A program made the position numbers and the translations under genes. From Polynucleobacter sp. JS-Mosq-20-D10 (lineage in GTDB: Bacteria > Pseudomonadota > Gammaproteobacteria > Burkholderiales > Burkholderiaceae), in the NCBI RefSeq assembly GCF_018687755.1, contig NZ_CP061305.1, forward strand, positions 1,425,099 to 1,489,098: a DNA stretch of 64,000 nucleotides, written 5' to 3'. The notes under the pieces were generated by a model that did no database searches, was not told where the DNA came from, and saw only the letters and a program-made list of their open reading frames with translations. Of the stretch, positions 24,335 through 33,325 are shown in pieces (within the stretch, counting starts at the first letter, position 1; every line of letters starts with the position of its first letter).

Positions 24335-25450
24335 TTAGCGCCTAAATCCACCCATACGACCAGCACCAAAACCACCACGACCACTGAATCGGTCATCATT
24401 CATTCGGTCATATCGCGCTTGGTCTCGCATGGCATTTTCTTGGGCTGCCTCACGGTAGGCATTTGGATTGTTTCGATCCTGCTGGTAATCATTTCTGGCC
24501 TCTTGATTTAGGCGATCAGCTTGAGCGCGCTCTTGTGGCGTAGCATTTTTTTGAAAGGCATTGTCAGCCCTCTGTCCGGCCGCTCTTGCGGCCTGTCGAT
24601 CTTGTGGAGTCGCATTATTTTTCCAATCGCTCAGAAGTCGCTGTTGGTTCTGAATGCTACTCGGGCCAATTAGCCCCCTATTCGTTCTTCCAGGAGAATT
24701 TGTATTATTCACATTAATCGTGCCGTCAGACCAGCTAGGTGTGGACCAAAAGGCGCCACCTACTGCCATCCCAAGACCAAATGACATCATTCCCCAGGCA
24801 GGGTTGTAAGCAGGATATGGCGGGTAATCTGGATAAGGCCACGCCCCATAAACAACAGTGGGGTTATAGCTCGGCACGTAGACAAGTTGAGTGTTGGCGG
24901 GACCAATTAATACGTTCGAGTTAGCGTCAGTACTTACTGTAATTTGCTGATTTGTTTTGAGAGTTCCAGCTTGAACGGCACGCTTGCGTAAAACCTGCAC
25001 CGCCTTCATCGTATCTGCTGGTTGTAGCTTATAAGCATTACCCAGATTTTGGGTCCACTGTAATTTACTACCCATCATATTGAATGCTGGCGGGAATGAG
25101 ATCAGTGACTTCACGCTATCGTTCCACGATTGCACTTTGAGAGCATCTTGCAATGCAGTGCCATTTAGACTGGAGTTGCTATTGCGCCAGTTATAGGCCT
25201 CGGCCACCTCTAGTGGATAAGTTGATGCCAACAGCATCAATGACAGCAAGGAGTCTGGATATAAGGCAATCGGAGAAAGCAGGGACTGCAATTGCTCTGA
25301 TGAGATCAACTGTGGTGAACTGTTATAGCCACCACTTTGAGTGTAGGACTGTGGGTAATCCATATTTTGATAGGGATCACTATTATTTGAGCAAGCACTC
25401 AAGAGCGCTGTAAGCCCAATCAAATATCCTACTTTATTCTGAATATTCAT
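24335..25450 (-). CDS. DUF3300 domain lipoprotein
   Basis: 371 residues. A lipoprotein signal (YLIGLTALLSACSNN, Cys at about 20) precedes the DUF3300 domain (about 50-250: LSPIALYPDSLLSLMLLAST, LVYVPSYNPTVVYGAWPYPD). The C-terminal third is rich in Asn, Gln, Arg and Ala with coiled, repetitive QDRQAARAAGQ-type stretches and a Gly/Arg tail. The role of this family is unknown; the protein should be on the outer or inner membrane facing the periplasm. Confidence 0.85.
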   Translation of the reverse strand: MNIQNKVGYLIGLTALLSACSNNSDPYQNMDYPQSYTQSGGYNSSPQLISSEQLQSLLSPIALYPDSLLSLMLLASTYPLEVAEAYNWRNSNSSLNGTALQDALKVQSWNDSVKSLISFPPAFNMMGSKLQWTQNLGNAYKLQPADTMKAVQVLRKRAVQAGTLKTNQQITVSTDANSNVLIGPANTQLVYVPSYNPTVVYGAWPYPDYPPYPAYNPAWGMMSFGLGMAVGGAFWSTPSWSDGTINVNNTNSPGRTNRGLIGPSSIQNQQRLLSDWKNNATPQDRQAARAAGQRADNAFQKNATPQERAQADRLNQEARNDYQQDRNNPNAYREAAQENAMRDQARYDRMNDDRFSGRGGFGAGRMGGFRR

Positions 25451-25499
25451 ACACTCATTAATCCTCTTGTATTTCTAGAGTGTAATACCGAGCCAGAAA

Positions 25500-25838
25500 T
25501 TAGTGATTTTCTTTAGCGTGATTGATAGAGTACCTCGGGATCTCAATGACTAAATTCTGACGCGCCACAATAGCCTGGCAAGATAAGCGAGACTGAGGAT
25601 TCAGGCCCCATGCACGGTCTAACAAATCCTCTTCATTCTCATCAGGCTCATTCAGACTCTGATAACCCTCTTTCACAATCACATGACAGGTAGTGCAAGC
25701 GCAGACCATATCGCAAGCATGTTCAATCGGAATATTATTTTCTAGCAAAGCTTCACAAACAGAGGTGCCTGGAGTGACTTCAAGCACCGCACCTTCAGGG
25801 CAATACTCGGTATGGGGTAGAACAACGATCTGAGTCAT
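25500..25838 (-). CDS. fdx: ISC system [2Fe-2S] ferredoxin
   Basis: 112 residues, adrenodoxin-type ferredoxin. Cluster ligands are in HACDMVCACTTCHVIV (C-x5-C-x2-C) and LSCQAIV. It supplies electrons to IscU/IscS-dependent cluster assembly. Last gene of the iscRSUA-hscBA-fdx operon, 18 bp after hscA; no iscX follows. Confidence 0.95.
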   Translation of the reverse strand: MTQIVVLPHTEYCPEGAVLEVTPGTSVCEALLENNIPIEHACDMVCACTTCHVIVKEGYQSLNEPDENEEDLLDRAWGLNPQSRLSCQAIVARQNLVIEIPRYSINHAKENH

Positions 25839-25856
25839 TTTGGTAATTTTCTTTTC

Positions 25857-27722
25857 TTAAATTTCTGCAACATTCTTACCGGCTAATGCCCTCTTAATAC
25901 TGGCATTCATGCGCTTTTGGGCAAACTCGTCGGTTGCCTTGGCAGCATGATCGACTGCTTTTCTGAGAATGGCACTGTCAGTTTCTTCTGTAAGCATCTT
26001 TTGCAAGACGACCATTTCTTGATCAACCTCAGCCTGCTCTTGAGGATTCAACAATCCACGATCAGAATCCAAAGCAGTTTGCACAGCATCCAATAAACGC
26101 TGTGCATTCACCTGCTCTTCACGCAAAGATCTGGATAGGAGATCCACTTTGGCCGAAGCAAATCCATCTTGCAACATGCGGGCAATCTCAGCATCAGTCA
26201 AACCATAGGATGGCTTGATATCAATTGAGGCTTGCACACCTGAAACTTGCTCCATGGCGCTTACAGAAAGCAATCCATCCGCATCTACTTGATAGGTCAC
26301 ACGAATGCGGGCAGCGCCTGCAGCCATTGGCGGGATGCCACGCAATTCAAACTTACCTAAAGATCGACAGTCTTGTGCCAACTCTCGCTCGCCCTGCACC
26401 ACCTGAATCGCTAGGGCAGTTTGGCCATCTTTAAAAGTCGTGAAATCCTGAGCACGCGCTACCGGAATGGGTGTATTGCGAGGAATAATTTTTTCCACCA
26501 ATCCACCCATGGTTTCAATACCAAGCGATAGTGGAATGACGTCTAAGAGGAGCCACTCATCATCCTTACTTTGATTGCCAGCAAGTAAGTCAGCCTGCAT
26601 TGCGGCACCTAAAGCGACAACCTGATCTGGATTGAGATTATTTAAGGGTTTGGTGCCGAAGAGTTCGCCAACCGCGCGTTGTACATGAGGCATGCGAGTT
26701 GCTCCACCAACCATCACGACGCCTTTGACTTCATCAGCCTTAAGACCGGCATCGCGCAAAGCCTTCTTCACGGCAGCCAAAGTCTTGTTAATTAAGTTTT
26801 GGGTTATATCAAAAAACTGTGCCTGACTCACTCCCACGTTAATCACAGTGCCATCTGCAAGGGTTTCATGAACACGTGCTAATGGGTTATGACTCAATTG
26901 CTCTTTAGCATGTTTGCAAGAGAGTAAGAGCTTACGGTGATCCTGAATCGACAGTGGTGGAAGCTTAGCTTGCTCAATCACCCAACAATAGAGACGATGG
27001 TCAAAATCATCGCCGCCCAAAGCAGAATCGCCGCCAGTAGAGAGCACTTCAAATACCCCTCTGCTCATACGCAAAATGGAGATATCAAAAGTCCCGCCAC
27101 CCAAATCGTAAACTGCGTAAATGCCCTCGGAGGCGTTATCTAAACCGTAGGCAATGGCAGCAGCAGTAGGCTCATTGAGGAGACGTAAAACTTCAATGCC
27201 AGCCAACTTTGCAGCATCTTTAGTGGCTTGACGCTGAGCATCATCAAAGTAGGCGGGCACGGTTATCACTGCACCAACGATGTCATCATTAACAGAGTCT
27301 TCTGCCAATTGGCGCAAGCGTGCCAGAATTTCTGCTGAAACTTCAATGGGACTCTTGTCACCCGCTACCGTTTTGATCTTGAGCATCCCAGGCTCATCAA
27401 CGAAGTCGTAGGGAGTGCTTTCGATATTCTCTACATCAACAATACCCCGACCCATGAAACGTTTCACAGAAACGATCGTATTTTTAGGATCAGAGACAAT
27501 GCTTTCTGCAGCCTCAAAACCCGCTTGGGTTCTGCCATTTGGGAGATAACGCACCACTGAAGGGAGTAATTCTCGCCCTTCTGAATCAGGGAGCACCTTG
27601 GGCAAGGCATCTCTCACAATCGCCACCAAAGAGTTGGTGGTACCCAGATCAATTCCAACCGCAATCCGACGCTGATGCGGAGCAAGTGATTTACCAGGTT
27701 CGGAGATTTGTAATAAGGCCAT
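25857..27722 (-). CDS. hscA: Fe-S cluster assembly chaperone HscA (Hsp70)
   Basis: 621 residues. It has an Hsp70 ATPase domain (VGIDLGTTNSLVAI near residue 23; YAVYDLGGGTFDISIL; VVMVGGATRMP) and a substrate-binding domain in which GIETMGGLVEKIIPRNTPIP is recognisable. HscA with HscB acts on IscU to drive cluster transfer. The short linker and the position between hscB and fdx set it apart from DnaK. Part of the ISC operon. Confidence 0.96.
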   Translation of the reverse strand: MALLQISEPGKSLAPHQRRIAVGIDLGTTNSLVAIVRDALPKVLPDSEGRELLPSVVRYLPNGRTQAGFEAAESIVSDPKNTIVSVKRFMGRGIVDVENIESTPYDFVDEPGMLKIKTVAGDKSPIEVSAEILARLRQLAEDSVNDDIVGAVITVPAYFDDAQRQATKDAAKLAGIEVLRLLNEPTAAAIAYGLDNASEGIYAVYDLGGGTFDISILRMSRGVFEVLSTGGDSALGGDDFDHRLYCWVIEQAKLPPLSIQDHRKLLLSCKHAKEQLSHNPLARVHETLADGTVINVGVSQAQFFDITQNLINKTLAAVKKALRDAGLKADEVKGVVMVGGATRMPHVQRAVGELFGTKPLNNLNPDQVVALGAAMQADLLAGNQSKDDEWLLLDVIPLSLGIETMGGLVEKIIPRNTPIPVARAQDFTTFKDGQTALAIQVVQGERELAQDCRSLGKFELRGIPPMAAGAARIRVTYQVDADGLLSVSAMEQVSGVQASIDIKPSYGLTDAEIARMLQDGFASAKVDLLSRSLREEQVNAQRLLDAVQTALDSDRGLLNPQEQAEVDQEMVVLQKMLTEETDSAILRKAVDHAAKATDEFAQKRMNASIKRALAGKNVAEI

Positions 27723-27740
27723 GGGGTCTAATGTGTAAAG

Positions 27741-28280
27741 CTATACCAAAGCTGAGATAGCATCATCTAGCTCTAGGGCAAACTTATCGATAAAAAGCAG
27801 GCCCCTGAGTAACTCAGCTGCGCGCTCATAGTTCTTAGCCCCATCGATAGCCTGTGTAATTTCTACCAAGAGATCTCGTTTAGCTTGATCAACCTCTTCA
27901 GCTAGAGCTTCCAGAGCACCGAGATCCTCATCCTGATCTTCGAGACTTTCACGCCATTCCATTTGCTTCATCAGAAAAGCAGCCGGCATAGCCGTATTAG
28001 TCTCGAGGCGCGCATCCACTTTGTGAAGTTGGCAAAGATAGAGCCCACGCTGAATGGGATTTTTCAAAGTTTGAAAAGCAGTATTTGCTAAGGTAGCCAT
28101 TTGCATTGCCAATCTTTGCTCGGTATCGCTACCGCGAGCATGGCGATCAGGGTGCACTTCTTTTTGGATCGACAAATAGGCTTGATCCAATGCAGACAAA
28201 TCTAGGTTGAATTGCTGTTCTAAACCAAAGAAACGAAAGTAATTGTCAGACGCGGAAGGATTCACCACAACCACACTCAT
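27741..28280 (-). CDS. hscB: Fe-S cluster co-chaperone HscB (J-domain)
   Basis: 179 residues. An N-terminal J-domain with the HPD motif (VHPDRHARG, about residues 42-50) is followed by a three-helix C-terminal domain that binds IscU. The start given overlaps iscA by 35 bp. GTG codons within VVVV just after the Met are alternative starts. Coupled to iscA upstream and hscA downstream (18 bp). Confidence 0.93.
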   Translation of the reverse strand: MSVVVVNPSASDNYFRFFGLEQQFNLDLSALDQAYLSIQKEVHPDRHARGSDTEQRLAMQMATLANTAFQTLKNPIQRGLYLCQLHKVDARLETNTAMPAAFLMKQMEWRESLEDQDEDLGALEALAEEVDQAKRDLLVEITQAIDGAKNYERAAELLRGLLFIDKFALELDDAISALV

Positions 28281-28569
28281 CTTTTACATTCGGGTTTTGG
28301 AACTTAAAGCCTTCGTTCAAACCTTCACGTACAAAGTCTAATTCGGTGCCATCTAAATAGGCTAAGCTCTTGGGGTCAATAAAGATGGTAATGCCATTAG
28401 ATTCAAATTTCGCATCTTCAGGAGCAGCCTCATCCACATATTCCAGTTGATAGGCCAAGCCTGAGCAACCAGTAGTGCGAACACCTAAGCGTAAGCCGCA
28501 ACCTTTTCCACGCTTATCTAAATTGCGCTGAACATGTTTAGCTGCTTTGTCGGTTAAGGTAATTGCCAT
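28246..28569 (-). CDS. iscA: Iron-sulfur cluster assembly protein IscA
   Basis: 107 residues from the Met MAITLTDKAAKHVQ at 28569, the standard IscA start; the frame is open further upstream (to 28641) but that lies inside iscU. The three conserved cysteines are in TTGCSGLAYQ and ECGCGESF near the C-terminus. A-type carrier delivering clusters to apo-proteins. Its 3' end overlaps the hscB start. Confidence 0.94.
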   Translation of the reverse strand: MAITLTDKAAKHVQRNLDKRGKGCGLRLGVRTTGCSGLAYQLEYVDEAAPEDAKFESNGITIFIDPKSLAYLDGTELDFVREGLNEGFKFQNPNVKDECGCGESFRV

Positions 28570-28588
28570 GATGAAAGCCTCTTTATCT

Positions 28589-28975
28589 TTACAGGGCCGG
28601 ATGCTTTTCTTTGTAATCAGCCACTGCTGCTTTGATGGCATCTTCAGCCAAGATAGAGCAATGAATTTTTACTGGTGGCAAAGCTAACTCTTCAGCAATC
28701 AAGGAGTTCTTAATCTCTAAGGCTTGATCCAAGGTTTTGCCTTTAACCCACTCAGTGACTAATGAGGAGGATGCAATCGCGGAACCACAGCCATAGGTCT
28801 TGAACTTGGCATCTTCAATCACGCCTTGATCGTTTACACGAATCTGTAGCTTCATTACGTCACCACATGCAGGTGCACCGACCATACCAGTACCTACTTG
28901 GTCATCGCCTTTTTCAAAAGAACCCACATTGCGGGGATTTTCATAATGATCAATTACTTTGTCGCTATATGCCAT
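28589..28975 (-). CDS. iscU: Fe-S cluster scaffold IscU
   Basis: 128 residues. Scaffold cysteines occur in GAPACGDVM, TYGCGSAIASSS and KIHCSILAEDA, and the HscA recognition motif LPPVK is intact. The [2Fe-2S] cluster is built here with sulfur from IscS. Lies between iscS and iscA in the ISC operon. Confidence 0.96.
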   Translation of the reverse strand: MAYSDKVIDHYENPRNVGSFEKGDDQVGTGMVGAPACGDVMKLQIRVNDQGVIEDAKFKTYGCGSAIASSSLVTEWVKGKTLDQALEIKNSLIAEELALPPVKIHCSILAEDAIKAAVADYKEKHPAL

Positions 28976-29032
28976 GGTATTTCCTCGTTATCTCTTTTGT
29001 CTTCTAACTTGCTTAAATATATTCAATATTAC

Positions 29033-30292
29033 TTAGTGCGCTGCCCACTGGATGGTGCTGAGATCAATACCATCCTTAAACATTTCCCACAGAGGTGAAA
29101 GTTCGCGTAGCTTCGCAATCTTCTCTTTAACTAATTTGATCGTGAAATCTACTTCTTCTTCAGTAGTAAAGCGTCCCAAAGTAAAACGAATTGAGCTATG
29201 CGCCAATTCATCATTACGACCAAGAGCGCGCAATACATAAGAGGGCTCTAAGGATGCTGAAGTACATGCAGAACCAGAGGAAATGGCCAGATCTTTTAAC
29301 GCCATCAACATCGACTCACCCTCAACATAGTTAAAGCTGATGTTGAGATTATGCGGAACACGATGCTCCATGTCTCCGTTAACGTAAACCTCTTCAATAT
29401 CCTTCAAACCGTTGAGCAAGCGATCACGCAACGCGCGGATGCGAGCATTGCCCGAGGCCATCTCAAGGCGTGCGATACGGAAAGCCTCGCCTAAACCAAC
29501 GATTTGGTGGACGGCTAAAGTGCCAGAACGCATACCGCGCTCATGTCCGCCACCATGAATCTGCGCCTCAATACGAATACGGGGCTTACGACGCACAAAT
29601 AAGGCGCCGATACCTTTAGGACCATAGGACTTGTGAGCAGAAAAGCTCATTAAATCCACTTTAGTTTTCTCTAAATCAATTTCAACTTTACCGGTGGCTT
29701 GCGCTGCATCCACATGAAAAATCACACCACGTGAGCGGCATAGCTCCCCAATACGTGGGATATCTTGGATCACGCCAATCTCATTATTGACGTACATCAC
29801 TGACAACAAAATAGTGCCTGGCTTCATTGCTGCTTCCAGCTGAGCGAAATCAATCAAACCGTTTGGCATGACATCTAAGTAAGTCACTTCAAAACCTTCG
29901 CGCTCGAGCTCACGACAAGTGTCTAAGGTGGCCTTATGTTCTGTCTTCACGGTAATGATGTGGTTGCCACGATCTTTATAAAAGTGTGCCGCACCTTTGA
30001 GCGCCAAATTAATGCTCTCGGTTGCACCACTAGTAAATACAATCTCCCTTGGGTCAGCATGAACCAACTGAGCCACTTCTGAACGCGCCCACTCAACCGC
30101 TTCCTCTGCAGCCCAACCGTAGGCATGGCTACGAGATGCGGCATTACCAAACTGCTCACGCAAGTAAGGCAACATCTTATCTACCACGCGCGGATCAATC
30201 GGAGTAGTAGCCGAATAGTCCATATAAACCGGGAAATGCTTAGGACTAAACATCGGTATTGACTGCTGGGGAATGTCTTGCGGTGCGTTCAT
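29033..30292 (-). CDS. iscS: Cysteine desulfurase IscS
   Basis: 419 residues, PLP-dependent. The PLP lysine lies in DLMSFSAHKSYGPKGIGALF. The sulfur-carrying Cys is in SSGSACTSASLEPSYVL. It moves sulfur from cysteine to IscU and other acceptors (tRNA thiolation). The N-terminus has about 20 extra residues before VYMDYSATTPIDP. The Met at residue 14 or later could be the true start, but none is marked by a clear ribosome site that I can see. Confidence 0.95.
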   Translation of the reverse strand: MNAPQDIPQQSIPMFSPKHFPVYMDYSATTPIDPRVVDKMLPYLREQFGNAASRSHAYGWAAEEAVEWARSEVAQLVHADPREIVFTSGATESINLALKGAAHFYKDRGNHIITVKTEHKATLDTCRELEREGFEVTYLDVMPNGLIDFAQLEAAMKPGTILLSVMYVNNEIGVIQDIPRIGELCRSRGVIFHVDAAQATGKVEIDLEKTKVDLMSFSAHKSYGPKGIGALFVRRKPRIRIEAQIHGGGHERGMRSGTLAVHQIVGLGEAFRIARLEMASGNARIRALRDRLLNGLKDIEEVYVNGDMEHRVPHNLNISFNYVEGESMLMALKDLAISSGSACTSASLEPSYVLRALGRNDELAHSSIRFTLGRFTTEEEVDFTIKLVKEKIAKLRELSPLWEMFKDGIDLSTIQWAAH

Positions 30293-30335
30293 TTTTTGCT
30301 TATCGATTAATAGGTAAGGAGATTAATCTCTTGGA

Positions 30336-30905
30336 TTAACTTTGCCGAGCTAGATTAAAAACAGAATTCACAAGAGGGCGCTTCGGGGCGTCTTCTTTCT
30401 TTGCTGCGACTGCTGGTGCTAGCTTTTCTGCCTTAACACTGTCAGCCTTGATTTTCTTGGGGCGCAAATCATGCAATACGATCCCGCGTCCAGATTGCTG
30501 TTGCACCAAGTCTCGTAAAGACACGGAACTCAAGTACTCCACCATCTTGGCATTCAGGTTTGACCAAAGATCATGAGTCATGCAATGACCTTGGCTTTCT
30601 TCATCGGTATGACAGCTTCCTTTGCCGCCGCATTGAGTTGCGTCTAGGGGTTCATCTACGGCCACAATAATATCGGCTACGCTAATTTCCTCAGATTTAC
30701 GGGCTAGGGTGTAACCACCGCCAGGACCACGAGTACTTTCAACGATATTGAAACGGCGTAACTTGCCGAACAATTGCTCTAAATACGAGAGGGAAATCTT
30801 CTGTCTTTGGCTAATTCCAGCCAAAGTTACAGGCCCGTGCGTCTCACGCAGGGCTAAATCGATCATTGCGGTTACTGCAAAACGGCCTTTAGTTGTAAGT
30901 CTCAT
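30336..30905 (-). CDS. iscR: Fe-S-sensing regulator IscR (Rrf2 family)
   Basis: 189 residues. Winged helix-turn-helix (MRLTTKGRFAVTAMIDLAL...) plus the three cluster cysteines and histidine in TQCGGKGSCHTDEESQGHCM followed by TH. It represses the isc operon when it carries a [2Fe-2S] cluster. The C-terminal tail (about residues 140-189) is longer and Lys/Ala-rich compared with E. coli IscR. First gene of the ISC operon. Confidence 0.95.
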   Translation of the reverse strand: MRLTTKGRFAVTAMIDLALRETHGPVTLAGISQRQKISLSYLEQLFGKLRRFNIVESTRGPGGGYTLARKSEEISVADIIVAVDEPLDATQCGGKGSCHTDEESQGHCMTHDLWSNLNAKMVEYLSSVSLRDLVQQQSGRGIVLHDLRPKKIKADSVKAEKLAPAVAAKKEDAPKRPLVNSVFNLARQS

Positions 30906-30943
30906 ATGTCACCTTGGTAATGGATTGTTATGGACAGCTAACA

Positions 30944-30964
30944 GTCGGGCGGGTAATACCCGAC
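30944..30964. promoter_or_regulatory. Inverted repeat upstream of iscR
   Basis: GTCGGG (30944-30949) and CCCGAC (30959-30964) face each other 39-59 bp before the iscR start, with an inner GGGTAATACCC. It may be an IscR site or a small attenuating hairpin. It does not match the E. coli type 1 IscR motif well. Confidence 0.35.
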
Positions 30965-31022
30965 CATTCCACTCAACTTTACCATATACCCCACTAAATT
31001 GCTCGGGCATTAACCCCTCAAC

Positions 31023-33176
31023 TTAAATGGCGTCCCGGGAACGTGCCCCAAAAGCCATTTCCTTCACCTTAGTCAATCTATCGCGGGTAGAGGCAGCCTT
31101 TTCAAACTCCAAATTCTTGGCCTCAGAGTTCATTTGCTTCTCTAAGCGCTTGATTTCACTCGCTAAATCCTTCTCACTCATATCCTCATAGCGTGCCCGC
31201 TCCTGCTCAACCTGCATCTCAGAGCGCTTCTCTTTAACGTCATAGACCCCATCAATGATGTCTTTAATACGCTTTTTAACGCCCCGCGGCTCAATACCAT
31301 TCGCCTTATTGAAAGCAATTTGTTTGGTGCGGCGGCGCTCTGTTTCGCCCATTGCCCGCTTCATGGAATCGGTAATGCGGTCAGCATACAAAATCGCCTT
31401 ACCTTTGACGTTTCGTGCCGCCCTACCAATAGTTTGAATCAAACTACGCTCAGAACGCAAAAAGCCCTCTTTATCCGCATCCAAAATGGCGACTAAAGAG
31501 ACCTCTGGAATATCTAGGCCCTCGCGTAATAAATTAATACCTACCAATACGTCAAAGACACCTAAACGTAAGTCACGCAGAATTTCAACTCGCTCCACCG
31601 TATCAATATCGGAGTGTACGTAGCGTACTTTTACTCCGTTATCCGATAAGTAATCCGTGAGTTGCTCAGCCATACGTTTTGTTAATACCGTTACTAAAAC
31701 ACGCTCATGGACTTTGACACGCTCATGAATCTGATTCAGCAGATCATCAACTTGAGTACTTGCTGGCAATACTTCGATTTCTGGATCGACTAATCCGGTT
31801 GGTCTTGCCACTTGCTCTACCACTTGTCCCGTATGCGTATTTTCGTAATCAGCCGGCGTTGCAGAGACAAACACGGTTTGACGCATCTTGGTTTCAAACT
31901 CAGTAAATTTGAGTGGGCGGTTATCCATTGCTGAAGGCAAACGGAATCCAAACTCTACTAAGGTATGTTTGCGAGACTTATCGCCGTTATACATCGCGTT
32001 GAGCTGACCTATGAGGACATGACTCTCATCTAAGAACATGAGTGCGTCATTGGGCAAGTAGTCCACCAAGGTAGGCGGCGCCTCACCAGGCATAGCGCCT
32101 GAGAGGTGGCGAGAGTAGTTCTCAATACCTTTGCAGAAGCCTAATTCATTGAGCATCTCGAGGTCAAAGCGGGTACGCTGCTCTAAACGCTGCGCTTCAA
32201 CCAGCTTGCCGTCTTTTACAAATTCATCTAAGCGAATGCGTAACTCTGCTTTGATGGTTTCAATTGCCTTGAGAACCGTATCACGCGGCGTGACGTAGTG
32301 CGAGCTTGGATAAACGGTAAAGCGTGGAATCTTCTGACGAATCTTTCCAGTGAGTGGATCGAAGAATTGCAAGCTCTCAATAACATCATCAAACAGCTCA
32401 ACGCGCACCGCTAATTCATTATGCTCAGCCGGAAAAATATCAATCGTGTCACCCCGGACCCGAAAAACACCGCGCTTGAAATCGGTTTCATTACGGTCGT
32501 ATTGCATCGCAATTAAGCGCATCAAAATATCGCGCTGACTCATCTTGTCGCCAGGGCGCAAAGTCATCACCATGCTGTGATAGTCACCCGGATTACCAAT
32601 ACCGTAAATTGCGGACACAGTGGCTACGATGATGACATCGCGCCTCTCCAGCAAACTCTTGGTTGCAGATAATCGCATTTGTTCAATATGTTCATTGATA
32701 GATGAATCCTTTTCAATAAACAAATCGCGTGTCGGAACGTAGGCCTCCGGCTGGTAGTAATCGTAGTAACTAACAAAGTACTCCACCGCATTTTTAGGGA
32801 AAAATTCCCGAAACTCACTGTAGAGCTGGGCAGCTAAGGTCTTATTTGGGGCAAAAATGATGGCGGGACGACCTGTCCTCGCAATCACATTAGCCATGGT
32901 GAAGGTCTTACCCGAGCCAGTGACCCCCAACAGCGTCTGAAAGGTCAAACCATCCTCAATGCCGGCCACTAAAGCGTCAATTGCAGCCGGCTGATCGCCT
33001 GCGGGCGGAAATGGCTGATAGAGATGGAATGGGGAATCTGGGAAGGAAACGAATTTGGCTGGGTCTAAATCGTGGCCCACCTCACCCAAAGGATCGGCTA
33101 CAGGGGTTTTCTTGCTTTCGGCAACTTGGGAATTCGAGGAAGTTTTAGGCAACTTGGGGGGCATCTCAGCTATCAT
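31023..33176 (-). CDS. uvrB: Excinuclease ABC subunit B
   Basis: Damage-verifying helicase subunit of nucleotide excision repair, about 717 residues. Walker A GVTGSGKTFTMANV, the beta-hairpin region YYDYYQPEAYVP, helicase motifs DESHVLIGQL and TIGRAARNVKGKAILY, and the C-terminal UVR domain (EMQVEQERARYEDMSEKDLA onward) are all present. The N-terminus carries a poorly conserved extension of about 40 residues (PPKLPKTSSNSQVAESKKTP). The start is uncertain: ATG at 33176 or 33164; a TTG at 33215 is less likely. Divergent from the aminotransferase gene. Confidence 0.95.
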   Translation of the reverse strand: MIAEMPPKLPKTSSNSQVAESKKTPVADPLGEVGHDLDPAKFVSFPDSPFHLYQPFPPAGDQPAAIDALVAGIEDGLTFQTLLGVTGSGKTFTMANVIARTGRPAIIFAPNKTLAAQLYSEFREFFPKNAVEYFVSYYDYYQPEAYVPTRDLFIEKDSSINEHIEQMRLSATKSLLERRDVIIVATVSAIYGIGNPGDYHSMVMTLRPGDKMSQRDILMRLIAMQYDRNETDFKRGVFRVRGDTIDIFPAEHNELAVRVELFDDVIESLQFFDPLTGKIRQKIPRFTVYPSSHYVTPRDTVLKAIETIKAELRIRLDEFVKDGKLVEAQRLEQRTRFDLEMLNELGFCKGIENYSRHLSGAMPGEAPPTLVDYLPNDALMFLDESHVLIGQLNAMYNGDKSRKHTLVEFGFRLPSAMDNRPLKFTEFETKMRQTVFVSATPADYENTHTGQVVEQVARPTGLVDPEIEVLPASTQVDDLLNQIHERVKVHERVLVTVLTKRMAEQLTDYLSDNGVKVRYVHSDIDTVERVEILRDLRLGVFDVLVGINLLREGLDIPEVSLVAILDADKEGFLRSERSLIQTIGRAARNVKGKAILYADRITDSMKRAMGETERRRTKQIAFNKANGIEPRGVKKRIKDIIDGVYDVKEKRSEMQVEQERARYEDMSEKDLASEIKRLEKQMNSEAKNLEFEKAASTRDRLTKVKEMAFGARSRDAI

Positions 33177-33325
33177 TTCAACTGTAAGTTTTAGTTCACA
33201 GCGAATTTTGTACAAACATCGATTTTGCCGTTTTTATTTGGAAATAGTTGAATCTAGCCTCAAAAACAGCCACTTAAAGCAAATTTAACTGAAATATCCC
33301 CTTATCCACCTTTTTTGACCATCAA

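Noticed and set aside
30944..30964. E. coli-type IscR box upstream of iscR
   Set aside because: The inverted repeat does not match the known type 1 motif well enough; listed only as a low-confidence regulatory repeat.
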